Made by a program: the position numbers and the translations under genes. Below are positions 34,368-47,300 of a DNA stretch of 64,000 nt, in pieces. A model generated the notes under the pieces. The model did no database searches. It was not told the origin of the DNA and was given only the letters and a program-made list of their open reading frames with translations. The first letter of the stretch is position 1. Every line of letters starts with the position of its first letter. Origin of the DNA: Lantana camara (Eukaryota; Streptophyta; Magnoliopsida; Lamiales; Verbenaceae); assembly GCA_037501455.1 (NCBI GenBank), contig CM074860.1, positions 38,450,501 through 38,514,500 of the forward strand, read 5' to 3'.

Positions 34368-34667
34368 TACTAATTACCTTTGTAGTATATCTTGAATTAT
34401 GTTCGGGATGGATTTTGTATGGATATGATTTGTCGGTACCTATAAGTAAATATGTAAATATGGTATCTATATGTATTGAATGCTTTTGCTTCCGCTATTT
34501 TATTGCTCTGAGTTGTTTTGGTTTTAATTGAGGGTACCCGCCTAGCTGTCGTTTTTTTTATTGTCTCCCGTTCGCTATAGTTTCGGTTCATGTATGAATT
34601 GCCCGTTTCATATGTGGATTGAGCCTATAGTGCGGGGGATGTGGCGCCTAGCGTTCCGGGTGCTACA
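34269..34667 (+). mobile_element. 3' LTR remnant (last 399 bp) of the Ty3 element
   Basis: Matches 29312-29709 of the 5' LTR with about five substitutions and one extra T. It starts directly at the end of pol, at AACCTTTCAG. The polypurine tract and the first 2.1 kb of the LTR are deleted. It ends GTGCTACA, followed by the taaac duplication. Confidence 0.93.
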
Positions 34668-35221
34668 TAAACGTTCAATTCATTCATTCAATGAAGCATT
34701 CGTATTCAAACGAGTTCATATCCTTCACATTTCACGTCAAAGGAATTTAAATTATATAATCAAGTACAAGTTAAATCACATTTAAATTTAGAACATAAAC
34801 AATTAAACATATTCAATTGCATTTACAATTAGAAAATAAACAATTAAATACATTCAATTAAATATCGAAAATTAATTAGAACATGAAATAGGTAACAATT
34901 AAATTCTAATAATTCAATTAAATCAAATAACAATTAATATATAATAAACATATATAAATATATAATATTTATATACCTATAATATATTATATATAATATT
35001 ATATATAATGCATACGTATAAATGCATGAGAATTCATGCATTAGATAAAATTATATGCATGCAAAATAACTTAAAAATGCATGCAAATCTAGTACATGCA
35101 TGCAACTTATCATAAAATGCATGCAAAACAAACTCCATGCAAAAGAAAAGGAAATGAACAACAGCAGCAGCAGCAGCTCACGGTAACAGCAAAACGGGCA
35201 TGAAAATGTTCAAAGAGCAAA

Positions 35222-35312
35222 CCGAGACACCCCCGTGTCTCGGTACAGAGGAAACCACCCATGAAACACCCCCGTTCCAGCTGAAACAAGCAAGAACGAC
35301 ACACCCGTGTCG
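35222..35312 (-). repeat. Palindrome array in family B solo LTR, reduced copy
   Basis: Keeps the CCGAGACAC/GTGTCTCGG unit, a GAAACAC unit and the ACGACAC/GTGTCG unit. The AAGGTGACAC unit seen in the two other family B copies is missing. Confidence 0.7.
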
Positions 35313-36752
35313 CAGCAGCAGTTCAACCAAAAAAACGCATGTTACCCCCTGTTTTTCCTTGCTCAAACGCAGCACATCTCAAGCAACAATTAGGCCATAT
35401 AAGTAGCAAGAAGAAGACATGAAATGCAGCAAGAATTCAGCCCAAAACCACCCCAAAGCTGACAGCAAAAGAGCAAGAAGATGCAGCAGTTTTGACAGCA
35501 ACATTCCAGGCCCAAAACAGGGCAAAAACTCACGTGAAAACAGGGTATGATTGATCTCCATTAATCCCAACACATTCATATAAGTTAGGCTAACAAATGT
35601 GCAGCAAAACACCACAAATTCAACCTATAAATCAGTCCCACAACAGTTCAAACATGAAAGCTGTCATACGTGACATTTTTATGAAATTTACTCAATGTTC
35701 CAAAGTTGATATCTCATAAATACTTCAACTACCATGCAATTAATGATCATAAATGAAAATAAGATATCAAAACAATCATTCTCAAGCTTGGAATCATTCA
35801 AATCCATCAAGAATTGGATGAGATCGAAAGAAATGCCCAAAATCGCCTCTATACAAGATCAGCCGAAAAATGCATGAAACCATGATCAAATTTGGGGATG
35901 AATGAATGAAAATGATCAGAAATGAACATATAATACAACCCTAAGCTTACCTTGTTGATTGGATGAGGATTGGATGAGATTTGAGCTCCAAAATCTCCAA
36001 GGAACCAAGGGTTACGGGAAAGAACTGGAGAGCAGTAACTTTGGCTGAGATTTGTGATTTGTGTGAGGGTTGGTTCGGTTAGGGCTTGGTACATCAGGTT
36101 AGGTGGTTGAGTTAGGGTTCTATAGCATCAAACCATGGTTAATTTGGTCAACAAATGAATAAGTTATGGCCATTTTAGTGCAACAAGGTCAGTTTCGTCG
36201 CCGTTTCGTTTTTCGGTTGAAATTCGGAGGTTCAATTGACGTTAGAAAAATATAAGGCTAAGTTTACTAAACTTGAATTTTCGTTACGAGTTCAGCGGAG
36301 TTGACGGAACTCGAATCCGAGTTCCCGAGCTCAAGATATTAAATACGGAACCAAGGGTACGCTAAGTGCTCGTTAGCCCCCGACTTGGATTCCAAAATTC
36401 AAATTAAATCCGAAACATAAGCAAATGAATTCGAAAATACAAAACGAACAAATATTCATATACAAGACACGTATAAGTTCAACATATTAAATTCGTACAA
36501 AATTCCGATATCAATTCAAATAGAAACGAAGCACGTAAATGTCACTCATACGCAAATTAACAAATAAATCCAAATTATTAACAAAATGTAACATTTATAT
36601 ACGTAAATAATATTATAAATACATGCATGAAATATTAATACTTAAATATACATGCATGCATACGTATATAATATATATAAATACATGCATGCAATATATA
36701 TATAAGTTATAATTAATTATGCATGCATAATTAAATCCATGCACACGTACAC

Positions 36753-36759
<7 letters not shown>

Positions 36760-36827
<68 letters not shown>
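36760..36827. repeat. AT dinucleotide microsatellite
   Basis: About 34 TA/AT repeats inside the family B solo LTR. The two sister LTRs have only short irregular AT runs at this point, so it expanded in this copy. Confidence 0.9.
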
Positions 36828-36832
<5 letters not shown>

Positions 36833-37119
36833 TATATAAGTATATTTAAATAATAACCTTAAATTAAATAATTAACATTTAATATATAAAATAAAATTTA
36901 AATACATAAAACACGTATAATTAATTATTTCGCGCAATTAAGGAGCACACAAGTTATTCACATAAATTCAATTTCAAATATTGCATATATTTCAATTAGT
37001 CACTTATTTAACAATTAAACAATGAAATTTAATTATAGAAAACACTAAGACCAATTAATTTGCGCAATTAAGTAAACATATACGTCATGCTGTACTAATA
37101 AAAGAATTGGGGCGTTACA

Positions 37120-38360
37120 ACAAACATGATAATTATATGTATTATTGGTGAAAAGAGTAAATTAATAGTAGTTATTTAATTAATAATTGCTTCTTATTCA
37201 CACGTATTAATCACACTTCCGATTAGTAATTTGAACGGTAATAATGTGGATGTTCCTGTTTTTTAAAATTAAAATCGAATTTCGCCTTTATAAATTTCTA
37301 AAACATCAACTTTTTCTTTTTTAATTTATTAATTGACAAAATTTTATTTTATTAAATTGAATCTTTAGAAACACGATTTTTTTCTCTTTTTTTAATTTAT
37401 TTGATGTCAAATTCCGAGGGATTTTTAAGGGATAATGGAAATTCCCTCAGAAATCCCTTGGAATTTGCCATTCTTATTATTTTTAAAATAAAAAATTATA
37501 ATAATTTAATCACTTTAACTACAAACATGATGATTATATGTATTATTGGTGAAAAGAGTAAATTAATAGTAGTTATTTAATTAATAATTACTTCTTATTC
37601 ACAGGTATTAATCAAACTTCCGATTAGTATTTTGAACGATATTAATGTAGATGTTCCTGTTCTTTTAAATTATAATAGAATTTCGCCTTTATATATCTCA
37701 AAAACATCAACTACTTCATATTTAATTTATTAATTAACAAAATTTTATGTTATTAAATTGAATCTTTAAAAACAAGATTTTTTTCTATTTTTTTAATTTA
37801 TTTGATGTCAAATTCCGAGGGATTTTTAAGGGATAATAGAAATTCCCTCAGAAATCCCTTGGAATTCCCTCGAAATTTGTCATTCTTATTATTTTTAAAA
37901 TAAAAAATTATAATAATTTATTTCGGATAATTCCTCAAAAATCCCCAAGTGTGAACTGAATTTCCTTTTCACTCCCCAAATTTGAAAAAGTTCCTGTTCA
38001 CTCCCCAATTGAAAAACAAAATTCCTTTTCACTCCCCAAGGTTGTATAACAATTCAGGAATTGCGTACATTTTTTAGGGAATTGCGTATAAAAATCCCGG
38101 AATCTCGTATATACGACATTTGAGATTTTTATACGCCATTCCCTAAAAAATGTACGCAATTCCTAAAGACAATGTACGAACATGTATTGTTTGTGGGGAC
38201 CTAAAAGGAATTTTGTTTTTCAATTGGGGATTGAATGGGAACTTTTTCAAAACTGGGGACCTAAAAGAAATTTTTTCAACTTTTTGGTAGTATTCAAAGA
38301 TTTTCCCTTAATTTAATCACTTTAACTACAAACATGATGATTAAATGTATTATTGGTGAA
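37120..38360 (+). repeat. AT-rich satellite array, forward orientation, up to the inversion point
   Basis: Continues the array of 18975-25883 after the family B solo LTR (acaaa duplication at 37120-37124). It includes a third foldback module (37925-38307) and ends at about 38360, where the orientation changes. Confidence 0.92.
37925..38307. repeat. Foldback module in satellite, third copy
   Basis: Same inverted-repeat module and same monomer position as 8519-8902 and 20204-20587. It is the last forward feature before the array flips. Confidence 0.75.
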
Positions 38361-38365
38361 AACAA

Positions 38366-41300
38366 ATAAATTTAAAAAAGTGAAAAAAATTTGTGTTTTT
38401 AAGATTCAATTTAATAACATAAAATTTCGTTAATTAATAAATTAAATTAGAAAATGTTGATGTTTTAGAAATATATAAAGGCGTAGTACGATTTTAATTT
38501 AAAAGACCACAACATCTACATTGATATCGTTCAAAATACTAATCGGAAGTTTGATTAATACGTGTGTATAAGAAGCAATTATTAATTATATAACTACCAA
38601 TAGCTTTCTCTTTTCACCAATAACACATATAATCGTCATGGGTGTAGTTAAAGTGAATAAATTATTATAATTCTTTAATTTAAAATAATAAGAATGGCAA
38701 ATTCCAAGGGAATTCCGGATGATTTCCGATGGAATTTTTATTTTCTCTCGGAATTCCCTCGGAATTTGAAATAAAATAAATTAAAAAAATAGAAAAAAAT
38801 CGTGTTTCTAAAGATTCAATTTAATATCATAAAATTTTGCTAATTAATAAATTAAAAAAGAAAAGTTGATGTTTTAGAAATATATAAAATTTAAAAATAT
38901 TTAAATATATGTGAACATTTTCGAGGGAATATTTTCCTTGGAAATCCCTTGGAATATAATTTTAATTTAAAAATTAATTAAGTTTTAATTTTCCGAGGGA
39001 ATTTTCCCTAGGAAATTCCTTGGAATTTGAAATAAAATAAATAAAAAAAAGAGAAAAAAATCGTGTTTCTAAAGATTCAATTTAATAAAATAAAATTTTG
39101 TTAATAAATAAATTAAAAAAGAAAAAGTTGTTGTTTTAGAAATATATAAAGGCGAAATTCGAATTTAATTTAAAAGAACAGGAACATCTACATTAATATC
39201 TTTCAAAATACTAATCGGAAGTGTGATTATTACGTGTGAATAAGAAGTAATTATTAATTTAATAACTACTATTAGCTTACTCTTTTCACCAATAATACAT
39301 ATAATAGTCATGTTTGTAGTTAAAGTGATTAAATTGTTATAATTTTTTAATTTAAACATAATAAGAATGGCAAATTCCGAGGGATTTTCGAGGGAATATC
39401 CATTTTCCCCCGGAAATCCCTTTGAATTTGACGTAAAATAAATTTAAAAAAGAGAAAAAAAAAATTGTGTTTTGAAATATTCAATTTAATAACATAAAAT
39501 TTTGTTAATTAATAAATTAAATAAGAAAAAGTTGATGTGTTTGAGATATATAAAGGCGAAATTCGATTATAATTTAAAAGAACACGAACATCTACATTAA
39601 TATCGTTCAAAATACTAATCGGAAGTGTGATTAATACGTGTTAATAAGAAGTAATTATTAATTAAATAACTACTATTAGCTTACTCTTTTCACCAATAAT
39701 ACATATAATCGTCATGTTTGTTGTTAAAGTGAATAAATTATTATAATTCTTTAATTTAAAAATAATAAGAATGGCAAATTCCAAGGGAATTCCGGAGGAT
39801 TACTAATGGAATTTTCATTTTCTCTCGGAATTCACTCGGAAATCCCTCGGAATTTGAAATAAATTAAATTAAAAAAAGAGGAAAAAATCGTGTTTCTAAA
39901 GATTCAATTAAATATCGTAAAATTTTGTTAATTAATAAATTAATAAAAAGAAAAAGTTGATGTTTTAGAAACATATAAATTTAAAAATATTTAAATATAT
40001 GTGAATATTTTCGAGGGAATATTTCCCTTGGAAATGCCTTGGAATATAATTTTAATTGAAAAATTAATTAAGTTTTAATTTTCCGAGGGAATTTTCCATC
40101 TGAAATTCCTTGAAATTTCAAATAAAATAAATTAAAAAAAGAGAAAAAAATCGTGCTTCTAAAGATTCAATTTAATAAAATAAAATTTGGTTAATTAATA
40201 AATTAGAAAAGAAAAAGTTGATGTTTTAGAAATATATAAAGGCAAAATTCGATTTTAATTTAAAAAAATAGGAACATCTACATTAATACCATTCAAAATA
40301 CTAATCGGAAGTGTGATTAATACGTGTGAATAAGAAGCAATTATTAATTAAATAACTACTATTTGCTTACTCTTTTCACCAATAATACATAAAATCAACA
40401 TGTTTGTAGTTAAAGTGATTAAATTATTATAATTTTTTATTTCAAAAATAATAAGAACAGCAAATTCCGAGGGTGTTCCAAGGGATTTCCGAGGGAATTT
40501 CCATTATCCCTTGGAAATCCCTCGGAATTTGACATCAAATAAATTTAAAAAAGTGAAAAAAATTTGTGTTTTTAAGATTCAATTTAATAACATAAAATTT
40601 CATTAATTAATAAATTAAATTAGAAAATGTTGATGTTTTAGAAATATATAAAGGCGTAGTACGATTTTAATTTAAAAGACCACAACATCTACATTGATAT
40701 CGTTCAAAATACTAATCGGAAGTTTGATTAATACGTGTGTATAAGAAGCAATTATTAATTATATAACTACCAATAGCTTTCTCTTTTCACCAATAACACA
40801 TATAATCGTCATGGGTGTAGTTAAAGTGAATAAATTATTATAATTCTTTAATTTAAAATAATAAGAATGGCAAATTCCAAGGGAATTCCGGATGATTTCC
40901 GATGGAATTTTTATTTTCTCTCGGAATTCCCTCGGAATTTGAAATAAAATAAATTAAAAAAATAGAAAAAAATCGTGTTTCTAAAGATTCAATTTAATAT
41001 CATAAAATTTTGCTAATTAATAAATTAAAAAAGAAAAGTTGATGTTTTAGAAATATATAAAATTTAAAAATATTTAAATATATGTGAACATTTTCGAGGG
41101 AATATTTTCCTTGGAAATCCCTTGGAATATAATTTTAATTTAAAAATTAATTAAGTTTTAATTTTCCGAGGGAATTTTCCCTCGGAAATTCCTTGGAATT
41201 TGAAATAAAATAAATAAAAAAAAGAGAAAAAAATCGTGTTTCTAAAGATTCAATTTAATAAAATAAAATTTTGTTAATAAATAAATTAAAAAAGAAAAAG

Positions 41301-44300
41301 TTGTTGTTTTAGAAATATATAAAGGCGAAATTCGAATTTAATTTAAAAGAACAGGAACATCTACATTAATATCTTTCAAAATACTAATCGGAAGTGTGAT
41401 TATTACGTGTGAATAAGAAGTAATTATTAATTTAATAACTACTATTAGCTTACTCTTTTCACCAATAATACATATAATAGTCATGTTTGTAGTTAAAGTG
41501 ATTAAATTGTTATAATTTTTTAATTTAAACATAATAAGAATGGCAAATTCCGAGGGATTTTCGAGGGAATATCCATTTTCCCCCGGAAATCCCTTTGAAT
41601 TTGACGTAAAATAAATTTAAAAAAGAGAAAAAAAAAATTGTGTTTTGAAATATTCAATTTAATAACATAAAATTTTGTTAATTAATAAATTAAATAAGAA
41701 AAAGTTGATGTGTTTGAGATATATAAAGGCGAAATTCGATTATAATTTAAAAGAACACGAACATCTACATTAATATTGTTCAAAATACTAATCGGAAGTG
41801 TGATTAATACGTGTTAATAAGAAGTAATTATTAATTAAATAACTACTATTAGCTTACTCTTTTCACCAATAATACATATAATCGTCATGTTTGTTGTTAA
41901 AGTGAATAAATTATTATAATTCTTTAATTTAAAAATAATAAGAATGGCAAATTCCAAGGGAATTCCGGAGGATTACTAATGGAATTTTCATTTTCTCTCG
42001 GAATTCACTCGGAAATCCCTCGGAATTTGAAATAAATTAAATTAAAAAAAGAGGAAAAAATCGTGTTTCTAAAGATTCAATTAAATATCGTAAAATTTTG
42101 TTAATTAATAAATTAATAAAAAGAAAAAGTTGATGTTTTAGAAACATATAAATTTAAAAATATTTAAATATATGTGAATATTTTCGAGGGAATATTTCCC
42201 TTGGAAATGCCTTGGAATATAATTTTAATTGAAAAATTAATTAAGTTTTAATTTTCCGAGGGAATTTTCCATCTGAAATTCCTTGAAATTTCAAATAAAA
42301 TAAATTAAAAAAAGAGAAAAAAATCGTGCTTCTAAAGATTCAATTTAATAAAATAAAATTTGGTTAATTAATAAATTAGAAAAGAAAAAGTTGATGTTTT
42401 AGAAATATATAAAGGCAAAATTCGATTTTAATTTAAAAAAATAGGAACATCTACATTAATACCATTCAAAATACTAATCGGAAGTGTGATTAATACGTGT
42501 GAATAAGAAGCAATTATTAATTAAATAACTACTATTTGCTTACTCTTTTCACCAATAATACATAAAATCAACATGTTTGTAGTTAAAGTGATTAAATTAT
42601 TATAATTTTTTATTTCAAAAATAATAAGAACAGCAAATTCCGAGGGTGTTCCAAGGGATTTCCGAGGGAATTTCCATTATCCCTTGGAAATCCCTCGGAA
42701 TTTGACATCAAATAAATTTAAAAAAGTGAAAAAAATTTGTGTTTTTAAGATTCAATTTAATAACATAAAATTTCATTAATTAATAAATTAAATTAGAAAA
42801 TGTTGATGTTTTAGAAATATATAAAGGCGTAGTACGATTTTAATTTAAAAGACCACAACATCTACATTGATATCGTTCAAAATACTAATCGGAAGTTTGA
42901 TTAATACGTGTGTATAAGAAGCAATTATTAATTATATAACTACCAATAGCTTTCTCTTTTCACCAATAACACATATAATCGTCATGGGTGTAGTTAAAGT
43001 GAATAAATTATTATAATTCTTTAATTTAAAATAATAAGAATGGCAAATTCCAAGGGAATTCCGGATGATTTCCGATGGAATTTTTATTTTCTCTCGGAAT
43101 TCCCTCGGAATTTGAAATAAAATAAATTAAAAAAATAGAAAAAAATCGTGTTTCTAAAGATTCAATTTAATATCATAAAATTTTGCTAATTAATAAATTA
43201 AAAAAGAAAAGTTGATGTTTTAGAAATATATAAAATTTAAAAATATTTAAATATATGTGAACATTTTCGAGGGAATATTTTCCTTGGAAATCCCTTGGAA
43301 TATAATTTTAATTTAAAAATTAATTAAGTTTTAATTTTCCGAGGGAATTTTCCCTCGGAAATTCCTTGGAATTTGAAATAAAATAAATAAAAAAAAGAGA
43401 AAAAAATCGTGTTTCTAAAGATTCAATTTAATAAAATAAAATTTTGTTAATAAATAAATTAAAAAAGAAAAAGTTGTTGTTTTAGAAATATATAAAGGCG
43501 AAATTCGAATTTAATTTAAAAGAACAGGAACATCTACATTAATATCTTTCAAAATACTAATCGGAAGTGTGATTATTACGTGTGAATAAGAAGTAATTAT
43601 TAATTTAATAACTACTATTAGCTTACTCTTTTCACCAATAATACATATAATAGTCATGTTTGTAGTTAAAGTGATTAAATTGTTATAATTTTTTAATTTA
43701 AACATAATAAGAATGGCAAATTCCGAGGGATTTTCGAGGGAATATCCATTTTCCCCCGGAAATCCCTTTGAATTTGACGTAAAATAAATTTAAAAAAGAG
43801 AAAAAAAAATTGTGTTTTGAAATATTCAATTTAATAACATAAAATTTTGTTAATTAATAAATTAAATAAGAAAAAGTTGATGTGTTTGAGATATATAAAG
43901 GCGAAATTCGATTATAATTTAAAAGAACACGAACATCTACATTAATATCGTTCAAAATACTAATCGGAAGTGTGATTAATACGTGTTAATAAGAAGTAAT
44001 TATTAATTAAATAACTACTATTAGCTTACTCTTTTCACCAATAATACATATAATCGTCATGTTTGTTGTTAAAGTGAATAAATTATTATAATTCTTTAAT
44101 TTAAAAATAATAAGAATGGCAAATTCCAAGGGAATTCCGGAGGATTACTAATGGAATTTTCATTTTCTCTCGGAATTCACTCGGAAATCCCTCGGAATTT
44201 GAAATAAATTAAATTAAAAAAAGAGGAAAAAATCGTGTTTCTAAAGATTCAATTAAATACCGTAAAATTTTGTTAATTAATAAATTAATAAAAAGAAAAA

Positions 44301-44345
44301 GTTGATGTTTTAGAAACATATAAATTTAAAAATATTTAAATATAT
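38366..44345 (-). repeat. 2173 bp higher-order repeat, 2.75 copies
   Basis: Copies at 38366-40538, 40539-42711 and 42712 to about 44345 are almost identical; by eye only a few differences, e.g. CTAGG/CTCGG near 39008 and 41181. Each has four monomers spaced about 672, 404, 686 and 411 bp. The third copy loses identity at about 44345. This is recent unequal exchange, or possibly an assembly effect. Confidence 0.9.
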
Positions 44346-47300
44346 GTGAACATTTTCGAGGGAATATTTCCCTTGGAAATCCCTTGGGGTATAATTTTAA
44401 TTTAAAAATTAATTAAGTTTTAATTTTCCGAGGGAATTTTCCCTCGGAAATTCCTTGGAATTTGAAAAAAAATAAATTAAAAAATGAGAAAAAAATCGTG
44501 TTTCTAAAGATTCAATTTAATAAACTTAAATTTTGTTAATAAATAAATTAAAAAAGAAAAAGTTGATGTTTCAGAAATATATAAAGGTGAAATTCGATTT
44601 TAATTTAAAAGAACAGGAACATGTACATTAATACCGTTCAAAATACTAATCGGAAGTCTGATTAATACGTGTGAATAAGAAGCAATTATTAATTAAATAA
44701 CTACTATTTGCCAACTCTTTTCACCAATAATACATATAATCCTCATGTTTGTAGTTAAAGTGATTAAATTATTATAATTTTTCATTTTAAAAATAATAAG
44801 AACGGCAAATTGCGAGGGAGTTACAAGGGATTTCCGAGGGAATTTCCATTATCCCTCGAAAATCCCTCGGAATTTGACATCAAATAAATTAAAAAAAGTG
44901 AAAAAAAATTGTGTTTTTAAAGATTCAATTTAATAACATAAAATTTAGTTAATTAATAAATTAAATAAGAGAAAGTTGATGTTTTAGAAAAATATAAAGG
45001 CGTAGTACGATTTTAATTTAAAAGAACACGAACATCGACATTGATATCGGTTAAAATACTAATCGGAAGTTTGATTAATACGTCTGTATAAGAAGCAATT
45101 ATTAATTATATAACTGCCAATAGCTTTCTCTTTTCACCAATAATACATATAATCGTCACGGATGTAGTTAAAGTGAATAAATTATTATAATTCTTTAATT
45201 TAAAAATAATAAGACTGGCAAACTCCAAAGGAATTCCGGAGGAATTCCGATGGAATTTTCATTTCCTCTCCGCATTCCCTCATAATATGAAATAAAAGAA
45301 ATTAAAAAAATAAAAAAAAATCGTGTTTCAAAAGATTCAATTTAATATGATAAAATTGTGTTAATTAATAAATTAAAAAATAAAAAGTTGATGATTTAGA
45401 AATATATAAAATTTAAAAATATTTAAATATATGTGAACATTTTCGAGTGAATATTTTTCTTGGAAATCCCTTTGAATATAATTTTAATTCAAAAAGTAAT
45501 TAAGTTTTAATTTTCCGGGGGAATTTTCCCTCGGAAATTCCTTGGAATTTGAAATAAAATAAATTAAAAAAAGAAAAAATAATTGCGTTTCTAAAGATTC
45601 AATTTAATAACGTAAAATTTCGTTAATTAATAAGTTAAATAAGAAAAAGTTGATGCTTTAGAAATATATAAAGACGTAGTACGATTTTAATTTAAAAGAA
45701 CACGGACATCTACATTGATATCGTTCAAAATACTAGTCGGAAGTTTGATTGATATGTGTGTAAAAGAAGCAATTATTAATTATACAACTACCAATAGCTT
45801 TCTCTTTTCACCAATAGAACATATAATCGTCATGGGTGTAGTTAAAGTGAATAAATTATTATAATTCTTTAATTTAAAAATAATAAGAATGGCAAATTCC
45901 AAGGGAATTCCGGAGTATTTTCGATGGAATTTTCATTTTCTCTAGGAATTCCCTCGGAAATCCCTCGGAATTTGAAATAAAATAAATTAAAAAAAAGAGA
46001 AAAAAATCGTGTTGCTAAAGATTCAATTTAATATCATAAAATTTTGTTAATTAATAAATTAAAATAGAAAAGTTTATGTTTTACAAATATATCAAATTTA
46101 AAAATATTTAAATATATATGAACATTTTCGAGGGAATATTTCCCTTGGAAATCCTTTGGAATATAATTTTAATTTAAAAATTAATTAAGTTTTAATTTTT
46201 CGAGGGAATTTTCCCTCGAAAATTCCTTGGAATTTAAATAAAATAAATTAAAAAAAGAGAAAAAAATCGTGTTTCTAAAGATTCAATTTAATAAAATAAA
46301 ATTCTGTTAATTAATAAATTAAAAAAGAAAAAGTTGATGTTTTAGAAATACATAAAGGCGAAATTCGATTTTAATTTAAAAGAACAGGAACATCTACATG
46401 AATACCGTTCAAAATACTAATCGGAAGTGTGATTCATACGTGTGAATAAGAAGCAATTATTAATTAAATAACTACTATTAGCTTACTCTTTTCACCAATA
46501 ATACATATAATCATCATGTTTGTTGTTAAAGTGATTCAATAATTATAATTTTTTATTTTAAAAATAATAAGAATGGCTAATTCCGAGGGAATTTCCATTA
46601 TCCCTTGAAAATCCCTCGGAATTTGACATCAAATAAATTAAAAAAAGTGAAAAAAAATCGTGTTTTTAAAGATTCAATTTAATAACATAAAATTTTGTTA
46701 ATTAATAAATTAAATAAGAAAAAGTTGATGTTTTAGAAATATATAAAGGCGTAGTACGATTTTAATTTAAAAGAACACGAACATCTACATTGATATTGTT
46801 CAAAATACTAATCGGAATTTTGATTAATACGTGTGTATAAGAAGCAATTATTAATTATATAACTACCAATAGCTTTTTCTTTTCACCAATAATATATATA
46901 ATCGTCATGGGTGTAGTTAAAGTGAAGAAATTATTATAATTCTTTAATTTAAAATTAATAAGAATGGCAAATTCCAAGGGAATTCCGGAGGATTTCCAAT
47001 GGAATTTTCATTTTCTCTCGGAATTCCCATGTAATTTGAAATAAAATAAATTAAAAAAATAGAAAAAAAATCGTGTTTATAAAGATTCAATTTAATATCA
47101 TAAAACTTTGTTTATTAATAAATTAAAAAAGAAAAAGTTGATGTTTTACAAATATATAAAATTTAAAAATATTTAAATATATGTGAACATTTTCGAGGGA
47201 AGATTTCCCTTGGAAATGCCTTGGAATATAATTTTAATTTAAAAATTCATTAAGTTTTTATTTTCCTAGGGAATTTTATCTCGGTAATTCCTTGGAATTT

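Larger units (their letters stand above)
27215..34667 (+). mobile_element. Ty3/gypsy LTR retrotransposon, Tekay/Del-like, defective
   Basis: A 7.45 kb element with a perfect 5 bp target-site duplication, taaac (27210-27214 and 34668-34672), inside a family B solo LTR. Order: 5' LTR (27215-29709), Met-tRNA primer site, gag, zinc knuckles, protease, reverse transcriptase, RNase H, integrase, then an abrupt join to the last 399 bp of the 3' LTR. Over about 398 comparable bases the two LTRs differ at only about five positions plus one T-run length change, so the insertion is young. Defects: an in-frame TAG after gag, Asp in place of the integrase catalytic Glu, and loss of the pol C-terminus, the polypurine tract and most of the 3' LTR. 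The domain order protease-RT-RNase H-integrase defines Ty3/gypsy. The Tekay/Del placement is from the style of Gag and Pol and needs a tree. Confidence 0.93.
25884..37119 (-). mobile_element. Solo LTR, family B (about 3.78 kb net), split by the autonomous-type Ty3 element
   Basis: On the minus strand it starts TGTAACGCCCC (at 37119) and ends GGGTGTTACA (at 25884). The target-site duplication acaaa (25879-25883 and 37120-37124) sits in the satellite. It is interrupted by 27215-34667 plus a taaac duplication. Rejoining the flanks reproduces the uninterrupted family B sequence at about 3940-3970. It carries a three-hairpin domain at 26606-26820 and a reduced palindrome array at 35222-35312. Confidence 0.92.

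Noticed and set aside
39165..39359. Identical 64-codon minus-strand open frames at 39165, 41338 and 43511
   Set aside because: They repeat because the DNA repeats every 2173 bp. Composition is satellite-like and no family features are visible.
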